64,000 bases of DNA from Littorina saxatilis (taxonomy: Eukaryota; Mollusca; Gastropoda; Littorinimorpha; Littorinidae). The notes beneath the pieces are model-generated. The model was given only the letters and a program-made list of their open reading frames with translations, was not told the origin of the DNA and searched no databases. The stretch lies in contig NC_090255.1 in assembly GCF_037325665.1 (NCBI RefSeq), positions 27,116,534 to 27,180,533 on the forward strand, read 5' to 3'. How positions within the stretch are numbered: the stretch's first letter is position 1; every line of letters begins with the position of its first letter. Of the stretch, positions 46,520 to 58,400 are shown one piece after another. A program made the position numbers and the translations under genes.

Positions 46520-46670
46520 AAAGCTATTTGTGTAAGTGCATGTGCTAACAAACTGAATTACAGCTGGTTACTGTCCATCAGAGCTGTACTGAACGCGCAC
46601 TCATCCGCTCGTTCCATTCTTATCAGTCACTAAAACAAATTAAATGTCCACACCAGCTGTTTGCAGTTAA
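46520..46670. repeat. 150-bp direct repeat, copy D1
   Basis: Matches 48004-48154 with about three differences (GTGCATGTGCTAACAAACTG; CACCAGCTGTTTGCAGTTAA). Confidence 0.92.
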
Positions 46671-46715
46671 GTCCACGTAAGGGAAATGTTATTGAATTAA
46701 TTTAAAGCTTTTTAT

Positions 46716-47270
46716 GATTTTAACTTTTGTGAAAAATCATAGCAATTTCAAAATCAATTTTCCAAAACATATTTACAAAAAACATGAAAAAGTTTAGCAT
46801 CAAATTATAGCACAGCAGGGCACTGCTGGTCGATTGTCTCCCCTGCCCTTCTGTTGGGTCAACAAAGGGGCCTGATTTTAACTTTTGTGAAAAATCATAG
46901 CAATTTCAAAATCAATTTTCCAAAACATATTTACAAAAAACATGAAAAAGTTTAGCATCAAATTATAGCACAGCAGGGCACTGCTGGCCGATTGTCTCCC
47001 CTGCCCTTCTGTTGGGTCAACAAAGGGCTGTACAAAAACATGAAAAAGTTAGCATCAAATAGCACAGTAGGGCACTGCTGACCGATTGTCTCCCTTGCCC
47101 TTCTGTTGGGTCAAGCGAAGGGATTAAATGTAGCAAATTAAACATCAACTTGCCAAAATATATTTACCAAGGAATAAGAAGAAAAAGTTTAGCGTCAGTA
47201 GCCCAGCAGAGCAGCTGACTTATTGTCTCCCCTGCCCTACTGTTGGGTGAAACAAAGGGGGCCCTTTGCC
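46716..47270. repeat. 158-bp tandem repeat, 2 full and 2 degenerate copies
   Basis: Units start GATTTTAACTTTTGTGAAAA at 46716 and 46874. Shorter relatives sharing GATTGTCTCCCCTGCCCTTC run to 47270. Each unit has an AGCACAGCAGGGCACTGCTG near-palindrome. Confidence 0.88.
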
Positions 47271-47607
47271 GGTCGCAAAAACGATTGAGGCAGATCTACA
47301 GAAACTGATAAAAATCGAGAAAGAGCCCGGGGTTTACTTCCCTCGACCTGACCCTAAGGATCAACCAGGTTAGTAAGTAAACCGAAAAAAGAATGCCAGA
47401 TGCCACAGTCGCGGGCTACTCAACCCAAACCACTCAGGGCGAAGGGAAGTAGGCTGTGGACCGATGCGATCTGTGAACTAAAGCTTAAGCTTCGGTTCCG
47501 GATCTGTCAATGACGCATTGCACCGAAGCTCAAACGGCGGTGTCAGCTCACCCTGGCATGGCATGCAAGAAAAACAACAACAGCGAAATGTACAGCAGGA
47601 AGCTGAT

Positions 47608-47757
47608 CGGAACATACGAATTATCTCTCTTGACTATTACAATGGACATCAACCAGCGACATGAAACAAAGCTCCAGCGCCTGATCCGAACATACACATT
47701 CTCTCTTGACTATTACAATGGACATCAACCAGCGACATGAAACAAAGCTCCAGCTCC
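47608..47757. repeat. 76-bp tandem duplication
   Basis: TTGACTATTACAATGGACAT at 47630 and 47706, with the following 55 bases repeated nearly exactly. Confidence 0.9.
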
Positions 47758-48003
47758 ACAAAGTTACAAAATGCATGCCTCCATAATTGATAAAATGGAG
47801 GAGGGGTGGGTGGTGGAAAAATTTCCACCAAATACAAAAACTTGACCTTTGAGCTTGCTGGAATCTTGCGTAGTGACGCTAAGCTAAGCTGTGCGCGGGG
47901 CACTGTCCGCCGCATCGGTCAGTTACAACGGTCCGCTACGAGCCAATCAAAGAAAGGCGCATGCAATCACACAAACTGCCCATCGCCACGCGAGCGTGGC
48001 GAG

Positions 48004-48154
48004 AAGCTCTTTTGTGCAAGTGCATGTGCTAACAAACTGAATTACAGCTGGTTACTGTCCATCAGAGCTGTACTGAACGCGCACTCATCCGCTCGTTCCA
48101 TTCTTATCAGTCACTCAAACAAATTAAATGTCCACACCAGCTGTTTGCAGTTAA
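48004..48154. repeat. 150-bp direct repeat, copy D2
   Basis: See 46520-46670. D1 and D2 flank the tandem-repeat block and end about 220 bp before the P2X7-like gene. Confidence 0.92.
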
Positions 48155-48345
48155 AGGTCAACCACATTGCTCGGTCAAAAAAATTCTGCTGAGAGAACAT
48201 TACTAATTAGTTCCAGATGCAAAACATTGGCAAGCAAAGTCCTTTGGTTTAATAGATACCGATCATTGAAAGTGGGTTTTCATACCTGTAATTAAGGGTA
48301 AGGGAAGTAAGAACCTAAAACGCAGCCATAGCTGATCTCCCCTCG

Positions 48346-48353
48346 CAGTGACG
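48346..48353 (+). promoter_or_regulatory. CRE-like TGACGTCA next to the start codon
   Basis: Perfect palindromic CRE about 20 bp upstream of the P2X7-like ATG. An AGCCAATCAA (CCAAT box) lies farther up at about 47940. This fits a TATA-less promoter, but no transcript evidence is available. Confidence 0.4.
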
Positions 48354-48371
48354 TCAGCAGCTGTATTGGCA

Positions 48372-49686
48372 ATGGCGGACCACGAAGAAAACAGCGAAAC
48401 AAGCAGCGTTTCTTCACTGGAACTATCGTGCTACAGTAGCGATTTTGAGGTGTTGAATGAACACGATCTTCAACCATACCAGCTTGAACCTGAGCTGTCC
48501 GATGCTGAGGTTGAGGAAACACCCGACAGAGACGATTTTAGCGAGTCTCTCGATCGTTTGATGTCCACCAACTGGTAAGAAACTACTACTCAGTCTACTG
48601 ATTCAGTGATTGTGAGACTCTTCCTCGTATATATTCCTATTATAGAATCGATTCTGGTAGAGCTTGTTTTGCAGTCAGTAATTTGTAAAGTTTGTGCGAT
48701 GTCTTCTTTTACCCTTGATGCAATTCATGCATGCCAGAAAGTGATGCGCATTCCTGATTATAATTTTAGTCAAAACAAAAAACATCATCCTACTGAGAAG
48801 TCAGTATGGCCACTCAATCATTGCTAGTACAGTAGTAGCAGTCCCCAAAACTAAAACTAGCCAAATCAGTACACGTATGGATATACCAATGTTCCAATGG
48901 AATAAAAATGTATTATGGTTTTGTCTACACATAATGGTCACTACCATTGGTTGTGAATTTGTCCATTTCAGTTGTTTTACTGCCTTAGATCAATTTTTTG
49001 TGTGAGTTTGTAGACTGCAGAGAATTTGAACTAAACTTGTATCAAATTTTGTGTGTGCGGGTGTCAGTGCGCAAACTGTGTAGGCATGGGCTCAATCCGA
49101 GAATGCCGCTGTTGTCAAGAAATTCCAGAAATGGAATCACTGACAGTAAGCACAGGGGTGGGCTGCATCACTGACCATCCTGGCTTCAGATCAGTGTGCT
49201 TGGACCACTATGTCTTGGAGACATGCTATCACTGGTACAACCAGCAGTATGGGAGGGCTATACAGGTTGCTAATGAGTAAGTTATTTTTCTTTTAGAATT
49301 GTAAATTAATCATGATTCTATACATTGGTTTATGTCATAGATGTGCAAAAACAAATAACAATAAAATAAAACAATGAAATTGTCAGATATTCATTTTTAT
49401 TTCAAGACAATTCATTTATTCGTATGTGCTAATTCTGAGCAAAGCAATATGGGGAATGTTTTCAAGTATCCTGATTGTACACTGTGTGTACTGTCATTAT
49501 TACTGTATGCTTGTTTTTCTTTCCAGGCGGTATCGGTATGTAGCTTACCGCATGCTTGTGCGGTGGGTCTGGAAGTGGCTGGGGAGAGACATCAGGGTCA
49601 CCTTACCAGCTTGTGCGGTTGCAAGAATTAGAGAACAGTTTCCTAGTGCAGATGGGCAGTACGTGGGTTATAGGGACCCAGAGTAA
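48372..49686 (+). CDS. Stand-alone P2X7 C-terminal-domain-like protein, 3 exons
   Basis: Exon 1 48372-48574: acidic Ser/Glu-rich leader, M-A-D-H-E-E-N...L-M-S-T-N-W, donor TG|GTAAGA. Exon 2 49061-49276: C-Q-C-A-N-C, E-C-R-C-C-Q-E-I, C-I-T-D-H-P-G-F, V-C-L-D-H-Y-V-L-E-T, donor GA|GTAAGT. Exon 3 49527-49686: acceptor TTTCCAG, then R-Y-R-Y-V-A-Y-R...L-P-A-C-A-V-A-R-I-R-E-Q-F-P and G-Q-Y-V-G-Y, stop at 49684. This Cys/His pattern is that of the zinc-binding intracellular domain of P2X7 receptors, known as an orphan domain in many invertebrate proteins. No channel segments are present. Length is about 192 residues. The exon 2 acceptor reads GTGCGG, not AG, at the only phase that yields W-C-Q-C-A-N-C. 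This may be a mutated splice site, a sequence error or unusual splicing. Confidence 0.8.
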
Positions 49687-49689
49687 TAT

Positions 49690-50490
49690 TACATTATATG
49701 ACAGCATCAGCCCATTTTTGCATCCTTATGTGTTCCAATTTTATTGATAATACATTGTCATTATGAGTAAATATTATTTCTGATGAGAAAACTATTTTGA
49801 TGTGTGTTTGTAGTTGGTTCAGCTTGTGCCACACTTTGATTTGAAAAAGTGTGTTTATTTATTTATATTCAAGATACAGAAGTGCAACACTTAAATCATG
49901 TAGCTTGTAACATGCATAGTGTAGTTGGTATATTTTTGTGTGCAAGGAGCGTGGGGGTGGTGGCGAGTGTTCACAGCTTTTACGATTTTCAAATGTGTAT
50001 ACAAATTTAACTAATACAAACTAGTTAATACTGCCATTGTGACATCCACCTTTGTTTTTGTGTCACCATCAGATAGCGAAAGCGGTCAGATATATTTCAC
50101 ATGTGGATTGTGTGGTGGTGTCTCATACCTCACTCATACCTCAAAGTCATTGAAACAAGTAGTTATAAGTTATCACTTGCAGAGTCAGGTCTGCTCTTTT
50201 TTAAACTGTTTTGTCAACATAACACATTCTACGGTACACAACTTACTTTTCCAATAAACTCAACAACTTACTCTTTTCTCCAAGTTTCATTTACTTTCCA
50301 TCCTATCTCAAGTAAACAATAACCAACACATAAACATTCACAGGCACATTCACCCATCCTCTCAGATAACGAAAAGCACAATCATTAGTCCACAAAGCTA
50401 TGTGTAGCTAACAGTTAATTTACCACTGAAAGTCAGTTCTTGTAAAGACTTGCTCAAAGTACACACACATTAAGCATTCAAGTATTGATC
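49690..50490. other. No gene recognised
   Basis: AT-rich 3' flank of the P2X7-like gene. Frames are short and unsupported. Confidence 0.5.
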
Positions 50491-50493
50491 ATA

Positions 50494-52016
50494 TACTGTT
50501 CAAAAAAAGAAACGCATAGTTGCTACTTGCCAAAGTTGTTTTATTTTTCGAAAAAAATTAACAGAAAATCCAATATTTAGATTATTTGTTTGAAATTTGG
50601 TATGGACACAGTTGAATGCACACACAGTTCATTTGCATCTTCAAATCAATCAGTCAATCAATACGATTGGGTGCCGAGGCTGTCAAGTCAGTAGGGGGTG
50701 TGACTGCCTTGAGCAGCAACAACTGCCCGGCACCTTCTGGGCATGGACTGGATCAGATGCCGGATATCTTGCTGTGGGATGGTGTCCCACTCCTCCTGAA
50801 GTGCCTGCAATAGATCGCGGTGATTTGCCGGCGCTTCTTCTCGCCTGCGCACACGTCTGTCCAATTCATCCCAGAGGTGTTCTATCGGGTTCATGTCTGG
50901 CGACATGGATGGCCAGGGAAGCACCTGGACATGGTGGTCGGTGAGGAACTGGGTGGTGAGTCGTGCTGTGTGCGGGCGAGCGTTGTCCTGCTGGAATATG
51001 GCATCCTGGTCAGCCAGAAGAGGAAGGGCGTGTGGGCGCAGAATTTCCTCCACGTATCGCTGGGCAGTTATGCGCCCTTGGACGTGCACCAGGGTGCTCC
51101 TTCCAGCGGTATTGATCGCCCCCCACACCATGACGCCTCCACCACCATGAACGGGTGCCTCATCCACACAGTTGGGCGCGTAACGTTCGTTTACTCTCCG
51201 GTAGACCCTCCTCCGACCATCATGTCGCTGGAGCAGGAAGTAGGACTCGTCGCTGAACCACACGTGTCTCCAGTGATTCCGGACGGTCCAGCGAAGGTGC
51301 TGGTTGCCCCACTGCACTCGGTTCTGGCGATGGCGGCGGGTGAGGACAGCTCCTCTGTGAGGTCTGCGAGCTCTCAAACCAGCTTCATGCAGGCGGTTCC
51401 GCACGGTCTGGTCCGATAATCGGTGTGGCCCGGGGAGAGCCTGGACAGAAGATGAGGCCGACAGGAAACGATTCCGGAGGTGGCGGAGCCGTATGAAGCG
51501 GTCGTGAGCAGCAGTTGTCGCCCTTGGTCTTCCCGCTCGTGGCAAGTCAGCAACGGAGCCAGTGGCTTGAAACCTGACCCACAGTCTACTGATGGTGCTC
51601 TGGGACACGTGGAAGTGCCTGGCGATTGCACTTTGACTTTGGCCTGCTTGTAAACGACCCAATGCAATTTGGCGGTCTTCTCTGCTCAATCGGGCCATCT
51701 TTCGTCGCTGAATTGTCGTCTGATTTCTTTGTGGCGAACAATCCGCTTTTATGGGTTTTGGAAGACATGGTGAGAGCTCAATATTCCCCGAGTTTCACGA
51801 GACTACACTGAAGCATGACGAGTGGTCATGCCAAATGAGCAATTTTGACATTGTAGCCACTGATAACGCATGCGTCACGTGCAGAGCTCACTTGTGGCAA
51901 TGAACGAAAGGTCGACGACCAGATAAACATTTTCTGCAGTTTGGTTGATATCCTTGTAGCCATATAACTAAATTAACCAAATATTAGAAGCTATGCGTTT
52001 CTTTTTTTGAACAGTA
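50494..52016 (-). mobile_element. Complete Tc1-like transposon, 1523 bp
   Basis: TIRs TACTGTTCAAAAAAAGAAAC plus six more matching bases, identical at both ends, flanked by TA (50492-50493 and 52017-52018). It contains one intact transposase gene on the minus strand. Perfect TIRs, an intact gene and an intact target duplication point to a recent insertion, possibly still mobile. It lies between the P2X7-like gene and the DDE-like gene. Confidence 0.95.
50688..51698 (-). CDS. Tc1/mariner transposase, DD34E, intact
   Basis: 336 residues, full length for Tc1. An N-terminal paired-like DNA-binding region with two helix-turn-helices (M-A-R-L-S-R-E-D-R-Q-I-A... S-Q-S-T-I-S-R-L-W; second around 75-120) is followed by the catalytic core: F-S-D-E-S-Y-F (first Asp), F-Q-Q-D-N-A-R-P-H-T (second Asp) and M-N-P-I-E-H-L-W-D (Glu), with 34 residues between the second Asp and Glu. 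A G-G-G-G-V-M-V-W-G glycine box is present. The start M at 51698 fits the usual Tc1 N-terminus. It cuts and pastes the element between TIRs at TA sites. GC content is well above its surroundings. Confidence 0.95.
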   Translation of the reverse strand: MARLSREDRQIALGRLQAGQSQSAIARHFHVSQSTISRLWVRFQATGSVADLPRAGRPRATTAAHDRFIRLRHLRNRFLSASSSVQALPGPHRLSDQTVRNRLHEAGLRARRPHRGAVLTRRHRQNRVQWGNQHLRWTVRNHWRHVWFSDESYFLLQRHDGRRRVYRRVNERYAPNCVDEAPVHGGGGVMVWGAINTAGRSTLVHVQGRITAQRYVEEILRPHALPLLADQDAIFQQDNARPHTARLTTQFLTDHHVQVLPWPSMSPDMNPIEHLWDELDRRVRRREEAPANHRDLLQALQEEWDTIPQQDIRHLIQSMPRRCRAVVAAQGSHTPY

Positions 52017-53173
52017 TAGTATGTCACAAATTTGAGATTATTTGAGCACACACACACTTGGCCAAATAATGCACACCTGAATGTATTTATTTAAAGCAAA
52101 AATACTAAAAAGAATTAGTGATTTACCAACAAAATAAATAAATTTAAAAAAATAATAATAATGCGACAAATAGAACACAGAGGAGAACAAGAATGGTAAC
52201 AAGCGTTAGTCCATTTTACTTTGTAGTAGATTTGGCGTACCGCGACCGACGGCTCAAAACGGCTTCCTCCTTAGCTGGTCTTGGAAAGGATGAAGCCAGA
52301 GGCGCAGGGCACGGTACGGGTTTTGGCAGGTTCAGTGTGCATGCAAGACTGGAAACGCTAGCCTTCTGCACCACAGTCTGCATTAGACTTTGAACGTAGC
52401 CTGAAAATTCAGAATTATAACCAATCTCATAGCGATCAATTTTAATAATTATTTACAGAGTATTTTTTAAATGCGAGTTTTAATTATAGAATGTGTAAGT
52501 TTTTAAATGACTCAAGTTTTACCTTGTATATAGGACTGCAAATAAACAGTGGGGTTTATTGTTAAAAAGAAATTTAAAAAAAGTTGACTTACAAAAGGTC
52601 TGACTTTCCTTCACTTCCTGCAGAGTGAAGTCACCTCGAGCCTTTTTGAAGCTGAGACTGTAGCGCTTCTCACCAGTCTTGTCCTCAGCATGGCCCCTGT
52701 CTCTGTTCTCCTTGTAGTAAAGGGCAGCCAGCAAGGTTCTGGAAACCACAAGCAAACGTCATTATACTGTTGCGCATTTGAACACTATCACAACACCTGT
52801 TATGAAAGAAAAACTTGAATAATAAAAAATATAAAAGTAAAAATAATGTGTACTTTGCAATGTTGTGTTCAAACAATCAAAATGAAACTCATTCTTATTT
52901 CATTCTTTTATTTTGTGTATTGTGTAGTACATGTAATACCTTGTAATCATCCCATCATATGAGAAAGCCACCAGTTTGGGTGCAAAGTGGTTGAGAACGG
53001 CGTGGAACGACTCCAGTGCAGCTGTCTGTGGCCCTGTTGCCTACATGCCAATGTCCTTCAAAAGCTGCTTAGACTGGAGGATCTCCAACAGCTTCACTGA
53101 CACTTTGGTTCCTGTAAGCAACAACAACAAAAATCATTATTTTCTGTTTTTAAATTTCTAAACAAAAGAAGAA

Positions 53174-53914
53174 AACAAGTCGCGTAAGGCGAAAATACAA
53201 TATTTAGTCAAGTAGCTGTCGAACTCACAGAATGAAACTGAACGCAATGCCATTTTACTCGTAGCATCGTCAGGCCACCGCTCATGGCAAAGGCAGTGAA
53301 ATTGACAAGAAAAGCGGGGTAGTAGTTGCGCTAAGAAGGATAGCACGCTTTTCTGTACCTCTCTTTGTTTTAACTTTCTGAGCGTGTTTTTAATCCAAAC
53401 ATATCATATCTATATGTTTTTGGAATTAGGAACCGACAAGGAATAAGATGAAAGTGTTTTTAAATTGATTTGGACAATTTAATTTTGATAATAATTTTTA
53501 TATATTTAATTTTCAGAGCTTGTTTTTAATCCGAATATAACATATTTATATGTTTTTGGAATCAGCAAATGATGGAGAATAAGATAAACGTAAATTTGGA
53601 TCGTTTTATAAATTTTTATTTTTTTTTACAATTTTCAGATTTTTAATGACCAAAGTCATTAATTAATTTTTAAGCCACCAAGCTGAAATGCAATACCGAA
53701 GTCCGGGCTTCGTCGAAGATTACTTGACCAAAATTTCAACCAATTTGGTTGAAAAATGAGGGCGTGACAGTGCCGCCTCAACTTTCACGAAAAGCCGGAT
53801 ATGACGTCATCAAAGACATTTATCAAAAAAATGAAAAAAACGTTCGGGGATTTCATACCCAGGAACTCTCATGTCAAATTTCATAAAGATCGGTCCAGTA
53901 GTTTAGTCTGAATC

Positions 53915-53957
<43 letters not shown>

Positions 53958-54043
53958 GCACGCACGCACATACACCACGACCCTCGTTTCGATTCCCCCT
54001 CGATGTTAAAATATTTAGTCAAAACTTGACTAAATATAAAAAG
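53174..54043 (+). mobile_element. R-family repeat, copy R8 (near-consensus)
   Basis: Complete: ACAAGTCGCGTAAGGCG start, TGACGTCA at 53802-53809, CA microsatellite 53921-53952, and a perfect 12-bp hairpin ATATTTAGTCAA/TTGACTAAATAT, ending AAAAAG at 54043. It lies in an intron of the DDE-like gene, 98 bp from R9 in opposite orientation. Confidence 0.9.
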
Positions 54044-54949
54044 AAACTAAAACAGTAAACCGAAGGGATATACGTAATATTTACAGCTTTGTATTTTTAC
54101 TCTGACCTTGTTTGAACTTAGCCTTACCTTCTTTTAGCCACTTTTTATATTTAGTCAAGTTTTGACTAAATATTTTAACATCGAGGGGGAATCGAAACGA
54201 GGGTCGTGGTGTATGTGCGTGTGTCTGTGTGTCTGTGTGTGTGTGTGTGTGTGTAGAGCGATTCAGACTAAACTACTGGACCGATCTTTATGAAATTTGA
54301 CATGAGAGTTCCTGGGTATGAAATCCCCGAACGTTTTTTTCATTTTTTTGATAAATGTCTTTGATGACGTCATATCCGGCTTTTCGTGAAAGTTGAGGCG
54401 GCACTGTCACGCCCTCATTTTTCAACCAAATTGGTTGAAATTTTGGTCAAGTAATCTTCGACGAAGCCCGGACTTCGGTATTGCATTTCAGCTTGGTGGC
54501 TTAAAAATTAATTAATGACTTTGGTCATTAAAAATCTGAAAATTGTAAAAAAAAATAAAAATTTATAAAACGATCCAAATTTACGTTTATCTTATTCTCC
54601 ATCATTTTCTGATTCCAAAAACATATAAATATGTTATATTCGGATTAAAAACAAGCTCTGAAAATTAAATATATAAAAATTATTATCAAAATTAAGGGCA
54701 GACCGGGTAGGCAAAATGAGTTATTTTTGGTCTCATACACCTTTTTGGGGTTGTTGCATTTTTCACACCTTTGAACATCCTGGAATGCATTCAATAATCT
54801 GCTTTTGTCATTTTAGACATGTATTCATGTAAATAAAACCATTTTCAAACCGATGTTTTGTTGTTTTTGTCTGTGTTTTATCAAAAAAATCGAAAAAATG
54901 GTCAACTTTGGATACTCCGTGCTGGTAAATGTGCGCACATGACATGACC

Positions 54950-55060
54950 CTTCGCTGTTCAAACTGTGTGGAAATTTCCGTTCTTCAAGATGACGTCATC
55001 ACCGTTGGGGAATTTCCGTTGACATAGGCACAAAGAGAGAGAATCCGTTCCAACCGAAAC
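54950..55060 (+). promoter_or_regulatory. Promoter-like region inside the TTAA element
   Basis: GATGACGTCATC (CRE-type, about 54990) and two GGAAATTTCCG/GGAATTTCCG words flank it, about 300 bp upstream of the first coding exon. Motif-based inference. Confidence 0.35.
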
Positions 55061-55304
55061 CCCGGAATTAATATATGCAAATATATGTAGGTCAAAGGCA
55101 TTTGGCGCAAGCGCAGTAGACAACTTATCAGTCCCCCGGTGTCAACAAATCCATGACGTTTTCACCGATTCAGCAGCATTTTTCAAAGTTTTGAGCTGCG
55201 GAGAACAACCCTAACATTGGAAATGTTCGGCATAGTGGCAAGAAATATCAGAGAAAGATGAACCAGCAGCAGCGAACAGTAGAAGGAAGTAACAACACTC
55301 CGAA

Positions 55305-56962
55305 ATGAACCAACATGATCGAATTGAAGCAGACGACATTCTAAGATTCTTGACTCGACGAGGTGGGTTTTGCTTCTTTCTCTTTTCGATCTTGTTTGTT
55401 TGACAACGTGATTTATTGCACATCGTTATGTTGTTGTTGTTGTAAGAATGTGTTAGGGTTTGCAGGTAAATGATAAACAGTTTGTGTCTGAAGTATTTTG
55501 CGGGTTTCTTGATCCAATTTACTGACCATGCCGCCGCCGCATCCCCCCCCCCCCCCCCCCTCGATCATCTCTGTGATATCGTCTTCACAACCCCTATTTT
55601 ATTGTTCTTCGCTGGCCAGTCCTTGAGAGCTTACTATGGTGTAACATGTCATCAGTATTCTTTGTCTGGGGTCAAACTGAGAAGCAGCATCTGAGCGATG
55701 TACGACTGACACAGTTTCTGTTTCTGGTCATTGACCGTAGGAAAATAAGTACCCTACTAGGGAGCGTTCTCTAATTCTAAAGGATTGGTTTACACCAGCA
55801 TGGCTGACCAACCTATCATTGACAGCAATATTGTTGTCAAATCTTTTCCATTAACTAAGGAATAAAAAAAAATAGATCCAATTTACTTCACCAAAGAAAA
55901 AAAAAGAGTTAAACTAAAGGACTGGGGATGCAACTCATGAATCAAAAGCATAAAGATCACCTGCAAACAGTGCTAGGTTTAGGAAATCTGAAAATGTATA
56001 CACACACACAGAACACACACACACACACACAAAACAGACAACAGACAAGAAACAAGCAAATACATAGCAAGTGTGATGAAATAAATTAATTTTAAAAGAA
56101 AAATATGAAAAGAAAGAAAGAAAGAAAGAAAATAATTCAGCTAGTTTCAGTATTAGTTCCTGTGTGTATGTGATTGTGTGGTTACTCAAATCCCATAGTA
56201 AACTTGACATGTACATTTTGTGATAGGGGCCAATTAATGAATGTCTTTTGTGTGTGTGTGTGTGTTCGTCAACCGACATATGTGGGTACGAGCCGCTGAG
56301 GTGGTTGTAAGAAAACCCGCCTGGTTCAGTGGTTGGGGGCTGATTGGGATTTCTGATTTACCAGCCTAGCCAAAAAGTTGAGGTACACCCCATGTAACAT
56401 GGTCATTTGCAAAATAAAGTACAAGCACTTGTTGACGTTTATATTGAGTCTTAAAATTTGCAGCTTATTACAAACAAAAACCATGGACAGTTGTATCAAA
56501 TATTAAATCAGAGTTTGTGTATTTATTAGGTTGGAGCAAGGGGAGAGCCAGTCCTCCTGTGGTGGCAGCGAGGAGAAAGATTGACCTGATGGAAAAGTTT
56601 GCTAAACCGGAACTACCCTCTTCCACAGCAGAAACATCAGCTTTGCCATCTTCTGACCAACCATAAGAAGATACAGATACTTTGCCATCTTCTGACCCAT
56701 CACAAGCAGATATGGATACTGGTACTGTGCAACGTCACTCCGCTGACATGTGTTGGGCTTTTGTCAACATTGATCAGCTCAACCTATTGCTGAAAGGTTT
56801 ATATCCTGTACTGAATGCTTGTCTGATAGCAGTCTGATTATGAAAGAAGGTGATGCATCAGCCCAAGGATTTGCACAGGCCCTGCATCTGGAGTGCATAT
56901 GAGTGTCCATTCAAGTCTGCAGTTGTTTACTCTTCTCCCGGTGTTTGCAACGCTTCGGGTTT
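55305..56962 (+). pseudogene. Spliced gene relic inside the TTAA element
   Basis: Exon 1 55305-55362: M-N-Q-H-D-R-I-E-A-D-D-I-L-R-F-L-T-R-R, ends CGACGAG|GTGGGT. Exon 2 begins at 56530 after TTTATTAG in matching phase (G-W-S-K-G-R-A-S-P-P-V-V-A-A-R-R-K) and meets TAA at 56664-56666. The frame then continues meaningfully (P-S-S-D-P-S-Q-A-D-M-D-T; F-V-N-I-D-Q-L-N-L-L-L-K-G). After shifts come C-L-S-D-S-S-L-I-M-K and E-C-P-F-K-S-A-V-V-Y-S-S-P. The L-N-x-L-L ... C ... L-x-L-E-C-x-x-C pattern recalls the N-terminal region of Mutator-like transposase-domain proteins (memory, tentative). An approximately 36-bp in-exon duplication (TTTGCCATCTTCTGACC) surrounds the stop. It is probably a captured or decayed gene, not the element's own transposase. 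Confidence 0.5.
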
Positions 56963-57061
56963 TAAAGTTGCATTTTAAATAATCCGCGTATGACCATGTT
57001 GGTACATGGAAAGGGACATTCAGCTTTACAGAAATTTGCTGCAGTGTTAGGATTGAGCACA

Positions 57062-58400
57062 GAAATACTGTAATTAAAATGTTGCAACTTTTGAATGGTT
57101 TGATAGCTTTGTTCCATTTGTGTATATATAATTATGTAATGTTGTTGATGATTTGTGAAGCATCATTTCTATGCAATGGAATAAGAAATCAGTGCATCCG
57201 TTGGGTTTTTATGAGTCTGACAGTTTGGTTCTGATCAATATTTTCATATCAGCACAAACACAGATAATTGACTTTTTTAATGTTTTCATATGATTTTTTT
57301 TTAAATCAAAAAAATCTGATAATTTGATCATCAAATCATTTCCCCTTCATAGTTAAAGTGTTATTCTGGTTAAAAAAAAAAAAACCCCATTAATTCAAGC
57401 TCTACTGTGGTACTAGTTTACCGGGGTACTAGTGAGACTCTTTTATATGCTGTTTTCTCTACATGTAATTTGAGACAAAATGTGGTAATTAAAATGTTGT
57501 AACTTTTGAATGGCAAGATGGATTTGTTCCAATTTTGTATATGTTGTTTATGATTTGTGAAGCACCATTTCTGTGCATGGAATAAGAATACAGTGGATTC
57601 CTTGTGTTTTTATGAGTCCGACAGTTTCGTTTTGATTCATATCTGCACTAACATAGATGAGTTTTCAAATGATTTTTTAAAAAAAAGTCTGGATAATTTG
57701 ATCGTCAAATCATTTCCCCATCATAGTAAAGTGGTTATTCTTATAAAAACATATCAATTCAGGCTGCACTGTGCTACTAGTTTGAGGTACTGGTTGGAAT
57801 CTTTCAAATGCTGTTTTCTCTGAATGGAATTTTCAGACAAACATCTGTAATTAAAATGTTGCAACTTTTGAATGGCTTGATGGATTTGTTTCATTTTTGT
57901 TTATGTTGTTTATGATTTGTAAAGCGTCAGTTTTGTGTATGGAATAAGAGTTAAGTGCATTGGTTGGGTTTTTATGAGTCTGACAGTTTGGTTCTGATTC
58001 ATGTTTTCATATCGGTACAAACAAAGATGGCTGTTTTCATATGATGTATATAAAAAAAATCCTGATAATTTGATTGTCAAATCCTTTTCCCTACATAGTA
58101 AAGTGGTCATTCTGATAAAAACATATGAATTCAGGGTGCACTGTGCTACTGGTTTTTTTATGTACTGGTTCAAATCTTTAAAATGCTGTTTTCTCTGAAT
58201 GTAATTTTCAGACAAAACGCTACAATTAAAATGTTGCAACTTTTGAAAGGCTTGATGGATTTGTTCAGTTTTTGTATATGTTGTTTATGAGTTGTACAGC
58301 ATCAGTTCTGTGTATGGAATAAGAGTTCAGTGCATTGGTTGGGTTTTTATGAGTCTGACAGTTAGGATTTCATGTATTTTTCTTATCAGAACTGAACCGG
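57062..58400. repeat. ~370-bp tandem repeat, 3.5 copies
   Basis: AATTAAAATGTTGCAACTTT heads units at about 57071, 57487 (one change), 57849 and 58224, spaced 416, 362 and 375 bp. Each also has ATGAGTCTGACAGTTTGGTT and GATAATTTGATCGTCAAATC. It forms the 3' third of the TTAA element. Confidence 0.9.

Noticed and set aside
49785-49815. Second hammerhead-like CTGATGAG
   Set aside because: No pairing stems and no correctly spaced GAAA or cleavage triplet around it.
50820-51419. 199-codon plus-strand frame in the Tc1 element
   Set aside because: Antisense shadow of the transposase gene.
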